Below, piece by piece: positions 22,601 to 32,954 of a stretch of DNA of 64,000 nt (the stretch's first letter is position 1; every line of letters starts with the position of its first letter). Location: NCBI GenBank assembly GCA_000750105.3, contig JPHH03000001.1:1054001-1118000 (forward strand). Direction: 5' to 3'. This stretch comes from Tolypocladium sp. Sup5 PDA-1. Taxonomy: Eukaryota; Ascomycota; Sordariomycetes; Hypocreales; Ophiocordycipitaceae. A program made the position numbers and the translations under genes. Under the pieces are notes generated by a model that ran no database searches, had not been told where the DNA came from, and saw only the letters and a list, made by a program, of their open reading frames with translations.

Positions 22601-23543
22601 CCAACGTGCATCGCGGTGATACCTTTCAAATTTGTCGTACAGGCAGAGCCGGTTCTGGCTCGACATCCCAAACAGGCCGTTTGTCATATGCCTGCCTCCG
22701 CCGCAATGCCCTCATCCTCGGCCCGTGTAAGCAAGCACCCACTAACCACCAGACTCCCGCACCCGCGTGTCTCGAACAACCAACGCACCACCCGTTCCCT
22801 CGGGTAAATATGCCTCTGAACTTGTCACAACCACTGAGACGGCGGCACCATCTCGCCGATCGCCCGCGTTAGCAAAGGGCCGGGCCGCCGCCGCCTTGTT
22901 TAAGATGGCCTGTTTTGGCTCGCTCACGTCAGGCATCAACACCGTAGCAAGGTACCCAAGTAGGCCGAGCCTGGCGAGTGAAGGAACAGTACGTCGCCAT
23001 CATTCTATGAACAAGGCGGGCGAGAAGCAGTAAGTCACTATCATTACTATGATCACAGTGGACGAGAGTGATGTTCAGCCGCCGTCTGCGCCAGCCATCG
23101 TGCCTTTGCGTCGTTGCGTCGCACGGCATGCTGCTGCCCTCTGGCGCAGACCCTACTCGTCGTCGAATACCAGCAACACGTTGGCATCTCTGGCGATGGG
23201 ACGGAAGCGCGAGGGCATGCCTCTATTCGGCATCTGCACCCGAGGCAGACATACTACAAGCTCATAGGCTGAAGACAGACAGCTCACTTCACAGAGTTAC
23301 AGACAGAGGCATTGATAACCCAAAAGGCCTGGACTCGGCGAATATCTAATGACGTAAAATCGTACAGGCCAGTGTTGACCATGAATCTGCTGTTTGACCA
23401 TGCATGCCGCCTCCCGAAGTGTTATCCAACCGACTCGCGCTCCCCCCCGAGACGGTCTGAACACCTTTCTGTCCAGCAATAAGGATATACGCCGCAGACG
23501 CCAACGCGCCCTTCCAAGACTCCCATGTCAACACCGCCGTCGT
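19689..23543. other. Long region without a convincing gene (about 3.9 kb)
   Basis: Several open frames of 130-270 codons occur on both strands, but they overlap each other, are Arg/Ser/Pro/Thr-rich as GC-rich noncoding DNA tends to be, and carry no recognisable motif. The left end is the vac7 5' flank, the right end the 3' flank of the coiled-coil gene. Around 20951-21044 there is a cluster of CCTAGG/GGTACC palindromic repeats. A small gene or noncoding RNA cannot be excluded. Confidence 0.5.
20951..21044. repeat. Palindromic TACCT/AGGTA repeat cluster
   Basis: Two patches of the unit ACCT/AGGT occur about 50 bp apart. The first (20951-20982) contains a perfect 16-bp palindrome at 20967-20982 (ACCTACCTAGGTAGGT). 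The second (21029-21044) repeats ACCTAGGTAGGTACC. The unit is self-complementary and could form hairpins. Confidence 0.75.
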
Positions 23544-25461
23544 TCACTCAGGGATAGGGCCGCCCGCCTGCTGCGGTTGCTCGTCCTTCTTCGGGCCCCA
23601 GCTCCAGCCCGTGTACCAGCTCGCTCGCTTGTTATCCTTACTATCCTTAACAGCGTCCTGGTTTTCTTGAACTAGGCGCAGCGGGCGAGGCTTGCCTCCC
23701 GCAAACGTCGTCTGCTTGTCGTTGTGCGGCCTCGGGGGCGACTGCGACGGCGGCGTCGATATCTCGCCCGACTCGCCGCTCAGGCTCGAAGTCTCGCTCC
23801 TCATGCCTGGGAAGTTACCCGAGGAAGGAGCCTGACTCCCGCTGGGGACGCGCGCCGCGGCGTTGGGGTTACCCGACAAGGTCGGCGGCGCGAAGAAGGT
23901 GTGCGAGTGCCGCGAGTTGCCCAGCGTGGGCGACGCAGGGCCGTCCGGTCCCTTGTACATCTGGCTGACGAGGCTCGCGGCGCCAGTGAACTGATCACTT
24001 TGCGGCCTGGACCGCCTCGTGCTCGCGGACCGTCCCAGGTTGCCAATGGGTATGCTTGGGGCTGTGTCCGGGTCGGTGTGAGCTGAGTTGGCGCTCGGCA
24101 TGACCGACATGGGCCTCTGCTTGGTCTTCGTTGGCCCGACGGCGATCGACTTGGCTCGCTGCAGCAGCGACGGGCCGTTCGCCGGCTGTTTCTCGCCAGG
24201 CGGCGCCGGCAGGTCCTTGTTCGTGTCCGCCGGCGGCTTCATGTCTCCCGACTGGTCCAGAATCGACTCAAAGTCCTGGTGCTGCAGCAGGCGCTCGATA
24301 ATCTTGTTAATATATAAGGTCAGCGCCTTGTTCTGCTCCTTCATGGACTTGAGCTCGGCCTCTAGGCGGCGGTCGGTATCGCCCTCGGCTGCTGCGGCGT
24401 CGGACAGCTCGTCGGCCAGGCTGGAGCCCCCGGCGTTGCCCTCCAGAGCGTTCAGGGCGTCTTGGTTGGAATTAGCACCCATGTAGCTGAAGTCGCTCTG
24501 TCCGAAGTCGCCCTTGAGAGTCTTCTCCTGCAGGAGAAGCTGGTAGCTCTCGTTGTCCTCCATCAGCCGTGCGTTGGCCATGCGCGCCTCCATCAACAGC
24601 CGCTCCACCTCGTGCAGCCTGCCGCCGCCCTGGTTCTCCGATTCCACCAACTTGATCTGCGCCTCTGCAAGCTCCAGGCGCAGAGACTCGATGAGTTTGT
24701 CCTTTTGCAGAATCAGCTTGGAGCTGTTGCGGGAGTCGCTGCGTTGGAGGGACGACGGCGGTGCGAAACTGCTGCCGTCGAGCGACGGAGAAGAGTTGGC
24801 TGCTGCCCGCGGGTTAGCAAAGTGTGGCCAGTCGATGCCAGTCCATCATCTACTCACTTTGTCTGGATGGCCGGCCATCGTCGTCAGTATTGTTCCGCTG
24901 GGCCAGGTTGTCCTTTAACCGCTGGATGACAGTTTGCATCTCTTCCTCTCTGTTAGCCAGCTCCTCCTTCTCCTTGAGAATCGCGCTCCGCTCTGCCTCG
25001 TAGATGGTCTCCATCTCGCGTATCTGGCGAGTCGCGTCCCTCTTCTCGTTCCTCAGAGCCTCGAGCTGCTCGTCGTACTCGTGAACCTTCTCCTCGAGCT
25101 TCGCAGACTCCTTGACGGAATCGTCCAGCTTGGACTGGAGCACGTCTGCCTGCTTCTTGAACTGCTCCGACAGCTTTTCTTCCTTCTCCAGGCGTTGCTG
25201 GAGGTCTTCCAGGGCGGAAGCAGCCTCGGCTCGAGCATCAGATTCGGCGCTGCCCAGGGCGGGTTCTCTGCGCGCGGCTGCTGCGCGGGCCGACATGGGG
25301 GCGCCGCCGCGGACGGATCGTGTGCGGGTGTGCCCGGTCGGCGTCGAAGCTCGCTGCGAGTTGCGCGCCGGAGATGTGCCTGGCGATGAAGCGCCAGCGT
25401 CGGACGTTGATACTCGCCCTACACCGCCAGAAGGCGGCTTCTTGGAGGCCGCCGTCGACAT
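23544..25461 (-). CDS. Long coiled-coil protein of the fungal M-protein-repeat type (2 exons)
   Basis: One intron (24857-24803) gives 620 aa. Residues 1-75 are Ser/Thr/Ala-rich and basic. Residues of about 80-200 form a long heptad coiled coil (LEDLQQRLEKEEKLSEQFKK, then IREMETIYEAERSAILKEKE). A second helical block after the intron contains SKLILQKDKLIESLRLELAE, HEVERLLMEARMANARLMED and ALTLYINKIIERLLQHQDFE. The C-terminal 230 residues are low-complexity Ser/Pro/Asn and end in a compact aromatic motif, RASWYTGWSWGPKKDEQ. Fungal proteins of this type are often labelled M protein repeat protein; some relatives are cytoskeleton-associated, but I cannot name a function. The acceptor is a tandem CAGCAG, so a one-residue length variant is expected. 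Confidence 0.8.
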
Positions 25462-26988
25462 GTCGCTCGAGATCGAAACGGGGCGCCGCAGCGGGCGGGT
25501 GTATGATGGAGAGGTGCGTAGGGCCGTTGAAGGTGGCGCTACCGATGCAGAGCCGGGTAATTATTCTTGTACGTCGATGGTTGCCGTCGTGTTGCAGCTC
25601 GCAGATGCATGTACGGAGGACAACGAGGCACAAAGCTACCGTTCCAAAGGCGCTGCACTCGTGCTAACAGTCCCGTCACAGGCGTGGCCGACTCCACTTG
25701 ACCTGTCAGTCGGCGCTTCACCAGTGAGCGCCGCCGTTGGAATGGGTGCAATACAGTGTAGTAGATGCGGCTGTGATAACGGTGCAGACGGTGCAACAGC
25801 TGAGGTGCGCAGCAACCGAAGAATGCGCGCAGTCGCCAGAGGGCTTTTGCTTTGTTGACGAGGGCAAAGGGTCCGAGGGTCGCGGAATGAAAGGCCAACC
25901 ACGTTTGCGGGCACGCGTGGCAGCAGCATGCGCGCTTCACCTGCCCTGCGGCCGACGGGATGCTGCGCTTGAAACATGCCCCTAAATTACCTCTGTGGAG
26001 GCTTCCCAAACCAGCTAGCGTCCCCCGGTATTGGCGGCCCAAGGCTCACCTCCACATGAGATGAGATTGCAGATGAAGGGTGCTGACCGTACGGAGAACG
26101 AAGTACACATGCGACATGCCTCGGCGAGCGCCATCAGCTACTGCCCTGTGATCAGCCATGACCTGACATATTTACTGCACTGTCGGAGTTCCTTACTCAT
26201 GTGTTCCGCAAATCAACACATTGCATTCTGCCCAGCCCAGAAGTGTCGGGAGTTCTGCCTGCTGGCCTGGCCACTCACCTCCCTGCGTCTCCCCAGCTGC
26301 TCTGTTTGGCTCGAAGATGGCTCTCGATTCACATCTGTGCCAGACTGCCGCAACGCCGGCCAGAGTACTCAGTTCGTTGGACACAATTCGTCCAAGTAAC
26401 GAGACCGAACCACATCCTGAGATGTGTCTCAACTACACAGCCTGGAGCCGGCAGGAAGTTCTGAGAGGGCTTGGTCCAACATGATCATGCCATGGCAACA
26501 TCACCCAGCAGGCCTTGGGGATGTCGGTGAGGACAAGCTACCATCCAGACTTTGCTGATTTACGAAGTGCTTCGTGCTCAAACACGCAAGGCGCCATCTT
26601 GATACACCTACGGCCAAGGTTCCACGCATCTACACAGTACCAGCAATGTGCAACAAGTGTTTCCCGTATCCGAGTCTCCGGAGCTGGTGACCATGGCAAC
26701 ATCACGCTGTGAGACAAAAGCGACTGTAGTCCGTAGCTGTGGCGGGGAGTAAAAAGGTCATCAGTTTTATTTATTTAATCGAGGTGACCATCTCCAGTGT
26801 CCGCGTCTCCATATGAAATTGAAACGGCGAGGCACAGGCAGATAAGAATCACTTGCCAGCGGTCCATGCCGGCAAGCGCCACTTATCAAGTCGTCTCGTG
26901 GTCACGTAACGTTGATTGGTATATCCTCAATTGCCCGTGATCCCAGATACCCCGAACGCCGTATAAATGCAAGCTGCCGAGTAGCAGC
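25462..26988. other. Intergenic: promoter of coiled-coil gene and 3' flank of rpl30
   Basis: About 1.5 kb between two minus-strand genes. No open frame shows a recognisable domain. An AT-rich patch (TTTTATTTATTTAATC) at about 26765-26780 is probably part of the rpl30 downstream region. Confidence 0.5.
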
Positions 26989-27559
26989 TTAAGCCTGCTG
27001 GTCGCTCAGGATATCCGAGTCACCAGCGTCGATGATGGCAAGCGTGGAGCAGCGGAAGAGCTTTCCGCAAGCAGTGCCCAGTTCAATCTGCGGGAGAGAA
27101 AAGTAAGCCAATTGAACCCTCCAAAGTCTGGGCAAGACTTTTTCTCTGGGTAGATTGCAAGAACGTTTGGTTCTCGCTTAGCAGAGACTTGCTTCTGGGA
27201 AGCAAGTTGGGCAAAGAGATTGGACCACCGTTGACGATGGTCCATTGCGCAGGGAGTTTTTGGCACTTACGTTGTTGCCGCCGAAGTGATGGATGGGAGC
27301 CTTGGACAGCATGCTGTAGTACTCGAGCTCGCTCTTGCGGAGAGGAGGAGTGTTGCCAGCGATGATGATCAGCTTGGCCTTGCCGGATCGAAGGCTCTTC
27401 AGCGTGGACTTGTAGCCGAGAGTGACTGCGTGCGCGGTCAGCAAAAGCGCTGGCGGTGGGCTCAAGATTGTGTCACGTACCCTTGCCGGACTTCATCACA
27501 AGCGCCAGCTTGGAGTTGATGCTGTTGGCATCCTTCTTGCTCTTCTTGACGGGGGCCAT
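26989..27559 (-). CDS. rpl30: 60S ribosomal protein eL30 (3 exons)
   Basis: Component of the large cytosolic ribosomal subunit. Introns at 27480-27426 and 27270-27088 give 110 aa, the usual eL30 size. The assembled protein reads MAPVKKSKKDANSINSKLAL, then MKSGK, VTLGYKSTLKSLRSGKAKLI, IIAGNTPPLRKSELEYYSML, KAPIHHFGGNN, IELGTACGKLFRCSTLAI and IDAGDSDIL. This is the L7Ae/L30e fold signature. Yeast eL30 represses splicing of its own transcript; whether the 183-nt second intron or the transcript 5' end has a comparable structure cannot be decided by eye. Divergent from rpl10 (uL16) across 351 bp. Confidence 0.97.
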
Positions 27560-27910
27560 TTTGACGGTTGGGCGACGGGCGACTGGCGACACGAGACTTG
27601 ACGGAGTTGGTGATGAGGTTGCTGGAGTCGAGATGTGTTGCCAAAAAGTTCGACGAGTTTTCGTCTTGGGTGGACGAGAATTGCGGGGCAGGGCTACGAG
27701 CGGCGGGCCAATGAAAGCTGCCACGGGGTTTTGGCTGAGCCCTAAAGCGCCGCGGTTTAAGCGAAAGGCACCATTCTGGGCTTACCAACGCTGCTTTGAA
27801 ATCAAAGTGGTGCGCATTCTGAGAAAGAGGCAGTCTGGTTCTTTTCTGACGGACTCATCTTCCCCCCAACACATCACCAACTTTAGGACAGACCAGCACA
27901 ATCCGACAAG
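27560..27910. promoter_or_regulatory. Divergent ribosomal-protein promoter (eL30/uL16)
   Basis: 351 bp between the start codons of two 60S ribosomal protein genes transcribed in opposite directions. A CCAAT box lies at 27708-27712. An imperfect telobox-like GAGCCCTAAAG lies at 27737-27747; the core differs by one base from the ACCCTAA form used by Tbf1-type factors at ribosomal protein genes. The shared region implies coordinated transcription. Confidence 0.6.
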
Positions 27911-28794
27911 ATGGCGCGTCGTCCCGCTCGTTGCTACCGCTACTGCAAGAACAAGGTGAGATTCCCTTTTTCCGACGGCTTCTCGAGTCTCCCGACGGTG
28001 CATAACGACGCCTGTGACGAACGACGACGGGCGATCGACTCTACGGACGCCACGCTTAGGAGACTGCGTCGCTACTCGGTTTGGGATCATGTTTGTTGAC
28101 TGCGTCGCTTCTCCAGCCGTTCCCCAAGTCTCGGTTCAACCGTGGTGTCCCCGACCCCAAGATCCGCATCTTCGATCTCGGCCGCAAGCGTGCCAACGTC
28201 GACGACTTCCCTCTCTGCATCCACCTCGTCTCCAACGAGTATGAGCAGCTGAGCTCCGAGGCCCTCGAGGCCGCCCGTATTTGCTGCAACAAGTACCTCG
28301 TCAAGCACAGTGGCAAGGAGGGTTTCCACCTGCGCGTCCGCGCCCACCCCTTCCACGTCGTCCGTATCAACAAGATGTTGTCTTGCGCTGGTGCCGATAG
28401 ACTGCAGACCGGTATGCGTGGTGCCTGGGGCAAGCCCAACGGCACTGTCGCGCGAGTCAACATTGGCCAGATTATCATGAGCGTCCGCACTCGTGACTCC
28501 AGTATGTCCCGATCCCGAAGACGCATGCATTCACGGACATTACTAACGCCCATCCCAGACCGTCATCTGGCCCTTGAGGCTCTCCGCCGATCGCAGTACA
28601 AGTTCCCTGGCCGCCAAAAGATCATCATCTCCAAGAACTGGGGCTTCACCCCTCTCCGCCGCGAGGACTACCTCGAGCGCAAGGCTGCCGGCCGTGTCAA
28701 GGTCGACGGTGCTTACGTTCAGTTCCTCAGCAACCACGGCAGCCTGGCACAGAACATGCGCCGCTTCCCTGAGGCTTTCCAGTCGGAGGCTTAG
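27911..28794 (+). CDS. rpl10: 60S ribosomal protein uL16 (L10) (3 exons)
   Basis: Large-subunit protein near the P site, essential for 60S maturation and subunit joining. Introns 27956-28116 and 28502-28558 (branch TACTAAC) give 221 aa, the usual length. The first exon encodes MARRPARCYRYCKNK, which continues after splicing with PFPKSRFNRGVPDPKIRIFD. Other diagnostic stretches are HVVRINKMLSCAGADRLQTG, MRGAWGKPNGTVARVNIGQI and GRQKIIISKNWGFTPL. Codon use is strongly biased to C-ending codons, as expected for a highly expressed gene. Confidence 0.98.
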
Positions 28795-30534
28795 ACGGTT
28801 GTTGTGTTGGCATCTGGGTTACGGTTGGCGTCAAATTGGCATGTCAGATAAGGACTTCTTGAGTTGCAAGTGGTCGATTCGGCAATCAAATGAAGGGTGC
28901 ATTCAGCACTAAAGCTGTATTGAAGTCTGAACCAGTGACTACTCGATGGGCGGTGACATGATCCATTCATCTGTATCTGTGTCTGTGTGTGTGGGTTGCG
29001 AGCTGGCCCGCGTGACGTCAGTTCTATGATACGCCGCTTGGTCTGTATTACATCTCTGCTTAGTTGGCTAGTAATTAACAGCAGTAGCATCGTTATGCAA
29101 CAGCTTCCGTTATCAGGTCAAACGTCATGTCCACTTACTCTAAAGTTGTAGGTTGTCTGCAGGCGGTTCTTCCCGTCGCCAGAGTCTCGGGGCGGCAGTA
29201 CGAGCTGCGTCGGACTTCCGTACCTGGCCACATGACTCGATATTCGATGGTCGTGACCCGACTGTCGCAGAAAAGACTCTCCTGAGCGTTGGGCATGAAC
29301 AGGCTAGCACCCACAGCGGCATTATTTATATGCTACATACGTATCCGTACTTCGTACTACATACGTTCAACGTCCGTCGATAGTGGTACAGGCGCTTTGA
29401 TACAGAGGCCGAGTGAGATGGTGATACGAGGTTGCGTCATGGGCCTAACCATGCACAAGGGGCTTATCACCACCACGCCGTGACCGCTTCACGGTGACCA
29501 CCGCATTGGATCTACTGATAAACTCGCGCAGCTGGCGTGACCGAGACGGCTGGCCGGATGCATGTCTCGATTGCACTCAGCCAACCTGCATAAGCACCGG
29601 CAAGTGTTACCACCCAAGTCTACTTGTAGAACAAAGAAGAGGACACAGGACGAAAAAGGAGCGGAGGGCTCGCCATGGCGTTGTACAGAAGCCTCGTAGG
29701 GCAGCATGGCAGCATGAGTGGATGTAGCGGATGATGCAGGGCATCCAACGACGGGTACCAATGCATCTGAGCGTTGCAGGAGATCCCGGACAGCAGACCG
29801 CTACAACGCCTTTACAAATTTAGCCAGGAAAAGAAAGTAGCAGATTGATATCCTTCCAACAAATAGAACCTACGGCAACGCAATGAGAGGAGAGAGATCC
29901 ATCAGACCGGGGCAGTGGATGGCGTCGAGAGGCGAGGCGATTGTGTCAGTGTCAGACGCCGGGTGTCAGCCACCGCCAGTCAAGCCAGTGCATCACCCGC
30001 AACGGCAGCGCCCAGCCGGTCCAACAGGCCTGGACGCCAGCTAGCGGCTCTGGCGGTAGCACGCGAGCGTCCACCCCCGCCTGCAGATCGCGCCTCTGTT
30101 GCAGGCGCCCGCGCAGTTGCCAGCAGGAGATGACGCCCTCAACAAATGGAAGGGTCCCCCGACCCAACCAGCGTCCACGCGCTGTCTCTGGGGCTGGCCT
30201 GTCCCATCATCCATCCGCCGCCTCCTCCTTTCTCCCTTTCGCATCCATCCTACCACCACAAAACGCATTCTCCTCGCCTTCTGCATCGTTTGCATTTCCT
30301 TCAGACTCCTTGTAACGGCCAGCTCCACCCACTCTCGGCCTTCCGACCCGACCGAGGTGGTGCGCTTGGTCGAGTCAAGGAGCTCTTATCAGATTGGCTC
30401 CATCTCAGCTAGCGATCCTACGCCGTCATATACCGCTACCGCCGCGCCCATCTGCCGAATCCGGAGGCACCACATACCTTATCAACTCGACACGCAGCAT
30501 CAACCACCATCACCATCACCAAGCCATCGCCATC
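28795..30534. other. Intergenic: 3' of rpl10 and long 5' flank of the following gene
   Basis: 1.74 kb. The part after about 30170 is CT/CA-rich and looks like a long leader for the downstream gene, with an in-frame ATG at 30394 that I consider less likely as start. No further gene is supported. Confidence 0.5.
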
Positions 30535-32214
30535 ATGGCTTTTCAGCAATCGGCGCGCCAGCCTGCGCAGCGGGTTGCCCGCCCTGCGACGGTCGAAGAC
30601 AATGACGTTGCCGTTCAGACGAGAGCGTCACCGGAGCGGCAGCCAGACGAGTCGCAGACCTGGGTGCTCTTCTCTCCCCCAACCGAAGCAACCACCGCCT
30701 CGTACCTCAGCGAAACGGAGCACTCGCTGGACACGCCGGGCCGTTCACGACTAAGCGATCTGGGCAGTCTGAATGCCATAGCGAGATCGGCGCAGCACAC
30801 CGATGCCAGGCAGTCCGCTTCATTCTCCGCCATCGACGATGTATCGGTGGAAGACGACGCAGAGCTTGACAGTCTGGACAGTCATCTCCCCGAGTTTCGA
30901 TCACTCCCTGGCGCGCAGGCACCACCTCAGGTAGACAATCAGAGTGCCTTTCCCGTGCTCCCAACCCATGATGGTCTTGGATCTTTCCGGCTCGACCAAC
31001 CCATTCTGGGAAGGGATGCCCAGGACCAGATATACCAGTTCGAGAGGTTCAACCCTCGAAGGGTTCGTCGGAGGCTGGGCAGTTTCGATCGCGGTCAGCT
31101 CGAGCTAGAGCACGGCCAGCATCAAGAGGAGGAGAAGAGGCTGAGGATCGAGGCATGGCGGCTGGAGCACAGCCGGATACTCCTTGACGAGGTGCAGCGC
31201 GAGACCAGGCGGAGGCGGAAGTCGCAGGCCTCCATGCACCGCTTCCAGCGACCTGGAGATGCCGAGTCCGACAACATGACTTGGCATGACGAGGATGCCA
31301 TTCAAACTGAAGAACAATCGGAAGGCCTCCTCGCTAAAATCACGCGCAAGGTAGTCAAGGACCTTTTGGGCATCGATGACAGGCTGCTGTCCATCTTGCT
31401 GGGCGAGTCTCTCGCCGACGACGATGCACTATCAAGCACACCTCGGGCATCCCTGCTCGGCGGCCAGTCGTTCTCGGGCAACGCGGAAGAGCCAGCATGG
31501 CAGATTCACATCCTGGAGCGGCTGTCGGCGGAGCTGGGATTGCTGGTCAATCAGCTGTCACATCATCCCGGTGCCTTTTCCACGTATACACGGATGCAGC
31601 AAATGCCTCTGCCGTACGCTGGCTTGCCCGCCATCCCCGAGTCTAGCGACATACCCCAGACAGCCGACATGGCGGAGCCCGAGCGGCGCAGCCAACTCTC
31701 GGTGCCAGAGTTTCAACCAACAATGCGTCAGCAACCACAACCCATCGGCATTCCGGGTCGGCGAGCAGATGAAGCGAGTGATGGCATCAAGGAGGACATC
31801 AGCTTGGACAACGCCTTTACCAAGGAAGAGTGGGAGAGGAGCCTCGATGTCAAACTCGTCTTTCGATATCTCATCTCGCGCTTCACATCGCGGTCCAAGA
31901 ACTCCTCCTCAGCTAGCGGCTCGCATATTGGCGTGCCGACTGCGCAGGATAACTTGGCCAAAATCACCAGAGTGCGACAGCATCACCCGCTCATCGCACG
32001 ATCTCGCCCCGTGGAGCGGCGAGCGTTCAAGGCGACGGTGCCGACCAGCCCGGTTGCTCTGCGGCACCACAGCAGCTGCGCGAGCCAGAGCACGAGGCGC
32101 TCGGCAAGGCGGAGCAGCTGCTCGTCGCGACACTACTGGGATATCGGGGGCTCGCTGGGGACTGCCTCTAGGATTGCTTCGCATGGACCGATGGGCAGCT
32201 GGGGCGAGGTGTAG
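30535..32214 (+). CDS. Conserved-looking fungal protein of unknown function, 559 aa, intronless
   Basis: No catalytic domain recognised. The N-terminus contains the ordered-looking block SQTWVLFSPPTEATTASYLS. A charged helix (about 180-230, HQEEEKRLRIEAWRLEHSRI) follows, then GLLAKITRKVVKDLLGIDDR and a putative helical domain with WQIHILERLSAELGLLVNQL and HHPGAFSTYTRMQ. Residues of about 420-450 read FTKEEWERSLDVKLVFRYLI. The C-terminus is Ser/Arg-rich and closes with SSRHYWDIGGSLGTAS and GPMGSWGEV, a tail I associate with a fungal-only protein family of unknown role. The start at 30535 has a good context (CATCATGGC); an in-frame upstream ATG at 30394 would add 47 His- and Ser-containing residues. 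Likely soluble, nuclear or cytosolic. Confidence 0.75.
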   Translation: MAFQQSARQPAQRVARPATVEDNDVAVQTRASPERQPDESQTWVLFSPPTEATTASYLSETEHSLDTPGRSRLSDLGSLNAIARSAQHTDARQSASFSAIDDVSVEDDAELDSLDSHLPEFRSLPGAQAPPQVDNQSAFPVLPTHDGLGSFRLDQPILGRDAQDQIYQFERFNPRRVRRRLGSFDRGQLELEHGQHQEEEKRLRIEAWRLEHSRILLDEVQRETRRRRKSQASMHRFQRPGDAESDNMTWHDEDAIQTEEQSEGLLAKITRKVVKDLLGIDDRLLSILLGESLADDDALSSTPRASLLGGQSFSGNAEEPAWQIHILERLSAELGLLVNQLSHHPGAFSTYTRMQQMPLPYAGLPAIPESSDIPQTADMAEPERRSQLSVPEFQPTMRQQPQPIGIPGRRADEASDGIKEDISLDNAFTKEEWERSLDVKLVFRYLISRFTSRSKNSSSASGSHIGVPTAQDNLAKITRVRQHHPLIARSRPVERRAFKATVPTSPVALRHHSSCASQSTRRSARRSSCSSRHYWDIGGSLGTASRIASHGPMGSWGEV

Positions 32215-32954
32215 GCATGGCGAGCCATGTGCATAGGTGCTTCGCGTCGATGTATGTATAATACGGACACTTTTTTTTCACTGAATGTCTCTGGAGTTTT
32301 CTGGTTATGATGGATTAATGATTTGGAGCCTTTCATACATATCTACAGTAGATATACATGGCACATACATGGCATGCATCCGCGTTCCGAATTGCTCTAC
32401 TCCGTACCCGCGTTGAAGTTACATCGAAATTTATTAGTACGTATACCACAACCACTACGTAGAACCCTGCGACATGATCAAGTCATGCAGAGTCCTCATA
32501 AGATACTCCCGTAAGGGAACCAATGCGAAGCTTCTGGTAGAAGTACCGGGGCTTCAGCATCGCATAGGCATGTTCGCAACATGAATTAGCTACCAGAGAA
32601 CTATAGAAGCGAAATTTCCAAACCAAGCTGACTGACTGCACTTCCCACATTCTTGGCTGCGCGGCGAATAGCGATCCATCGTGTAAGTCAGAGCTGATGT
32701 AGGCGATCGGTTGTGAGCTGTAGGGTAGGCGCGGGGAAACTGCGGATAATCGTTCAGTCGCAGGACCCATTGCAATTATCACCGACGACGATGCCTGGGA
32801 GCTCCAGCTTCTTCAGCCCAGGACCAACCCATCTGCGCCCGCTACATGTGACGAGGCAACCCTAAACATGCCCATGCATGTGCCCCCAAGCATTGAACCT
32901 TCTCAATTGACCGCTAATGCCCCCCAGGCGCGCCATATCATAGACGCATCCACC
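32215..32954. promoter_or_regulatory. Intergenic: 3' flank and promoter of the CIA84-like gene
   Basis: 740 bp between two plus-strand genes. The first part is AT-rich 3' UTR-like sequence. An in-frame ATG at 32868 would add 29 non-targeting residues to the next protein and is not preferred. Confidence 0.5.

Noticed and set aside
21801..22619. 272-codon plus-strand open frame in the vac7-distal gap
   Set aside because: Low-complexity Arg/Ser/Pro/His composition, overlaps other frames of similar length, no motif or splice support. Kept only as part of the unexplained gap.
27088..27270. A box C/D or H/ACA snoRNA in the second eL30 intron
   Set aside because: The intron is long enough, but I see no convincing pair of C (RTGATGA) and D (CTGA) boxes or a hairpin-hinge-hairpin-ACA layout.
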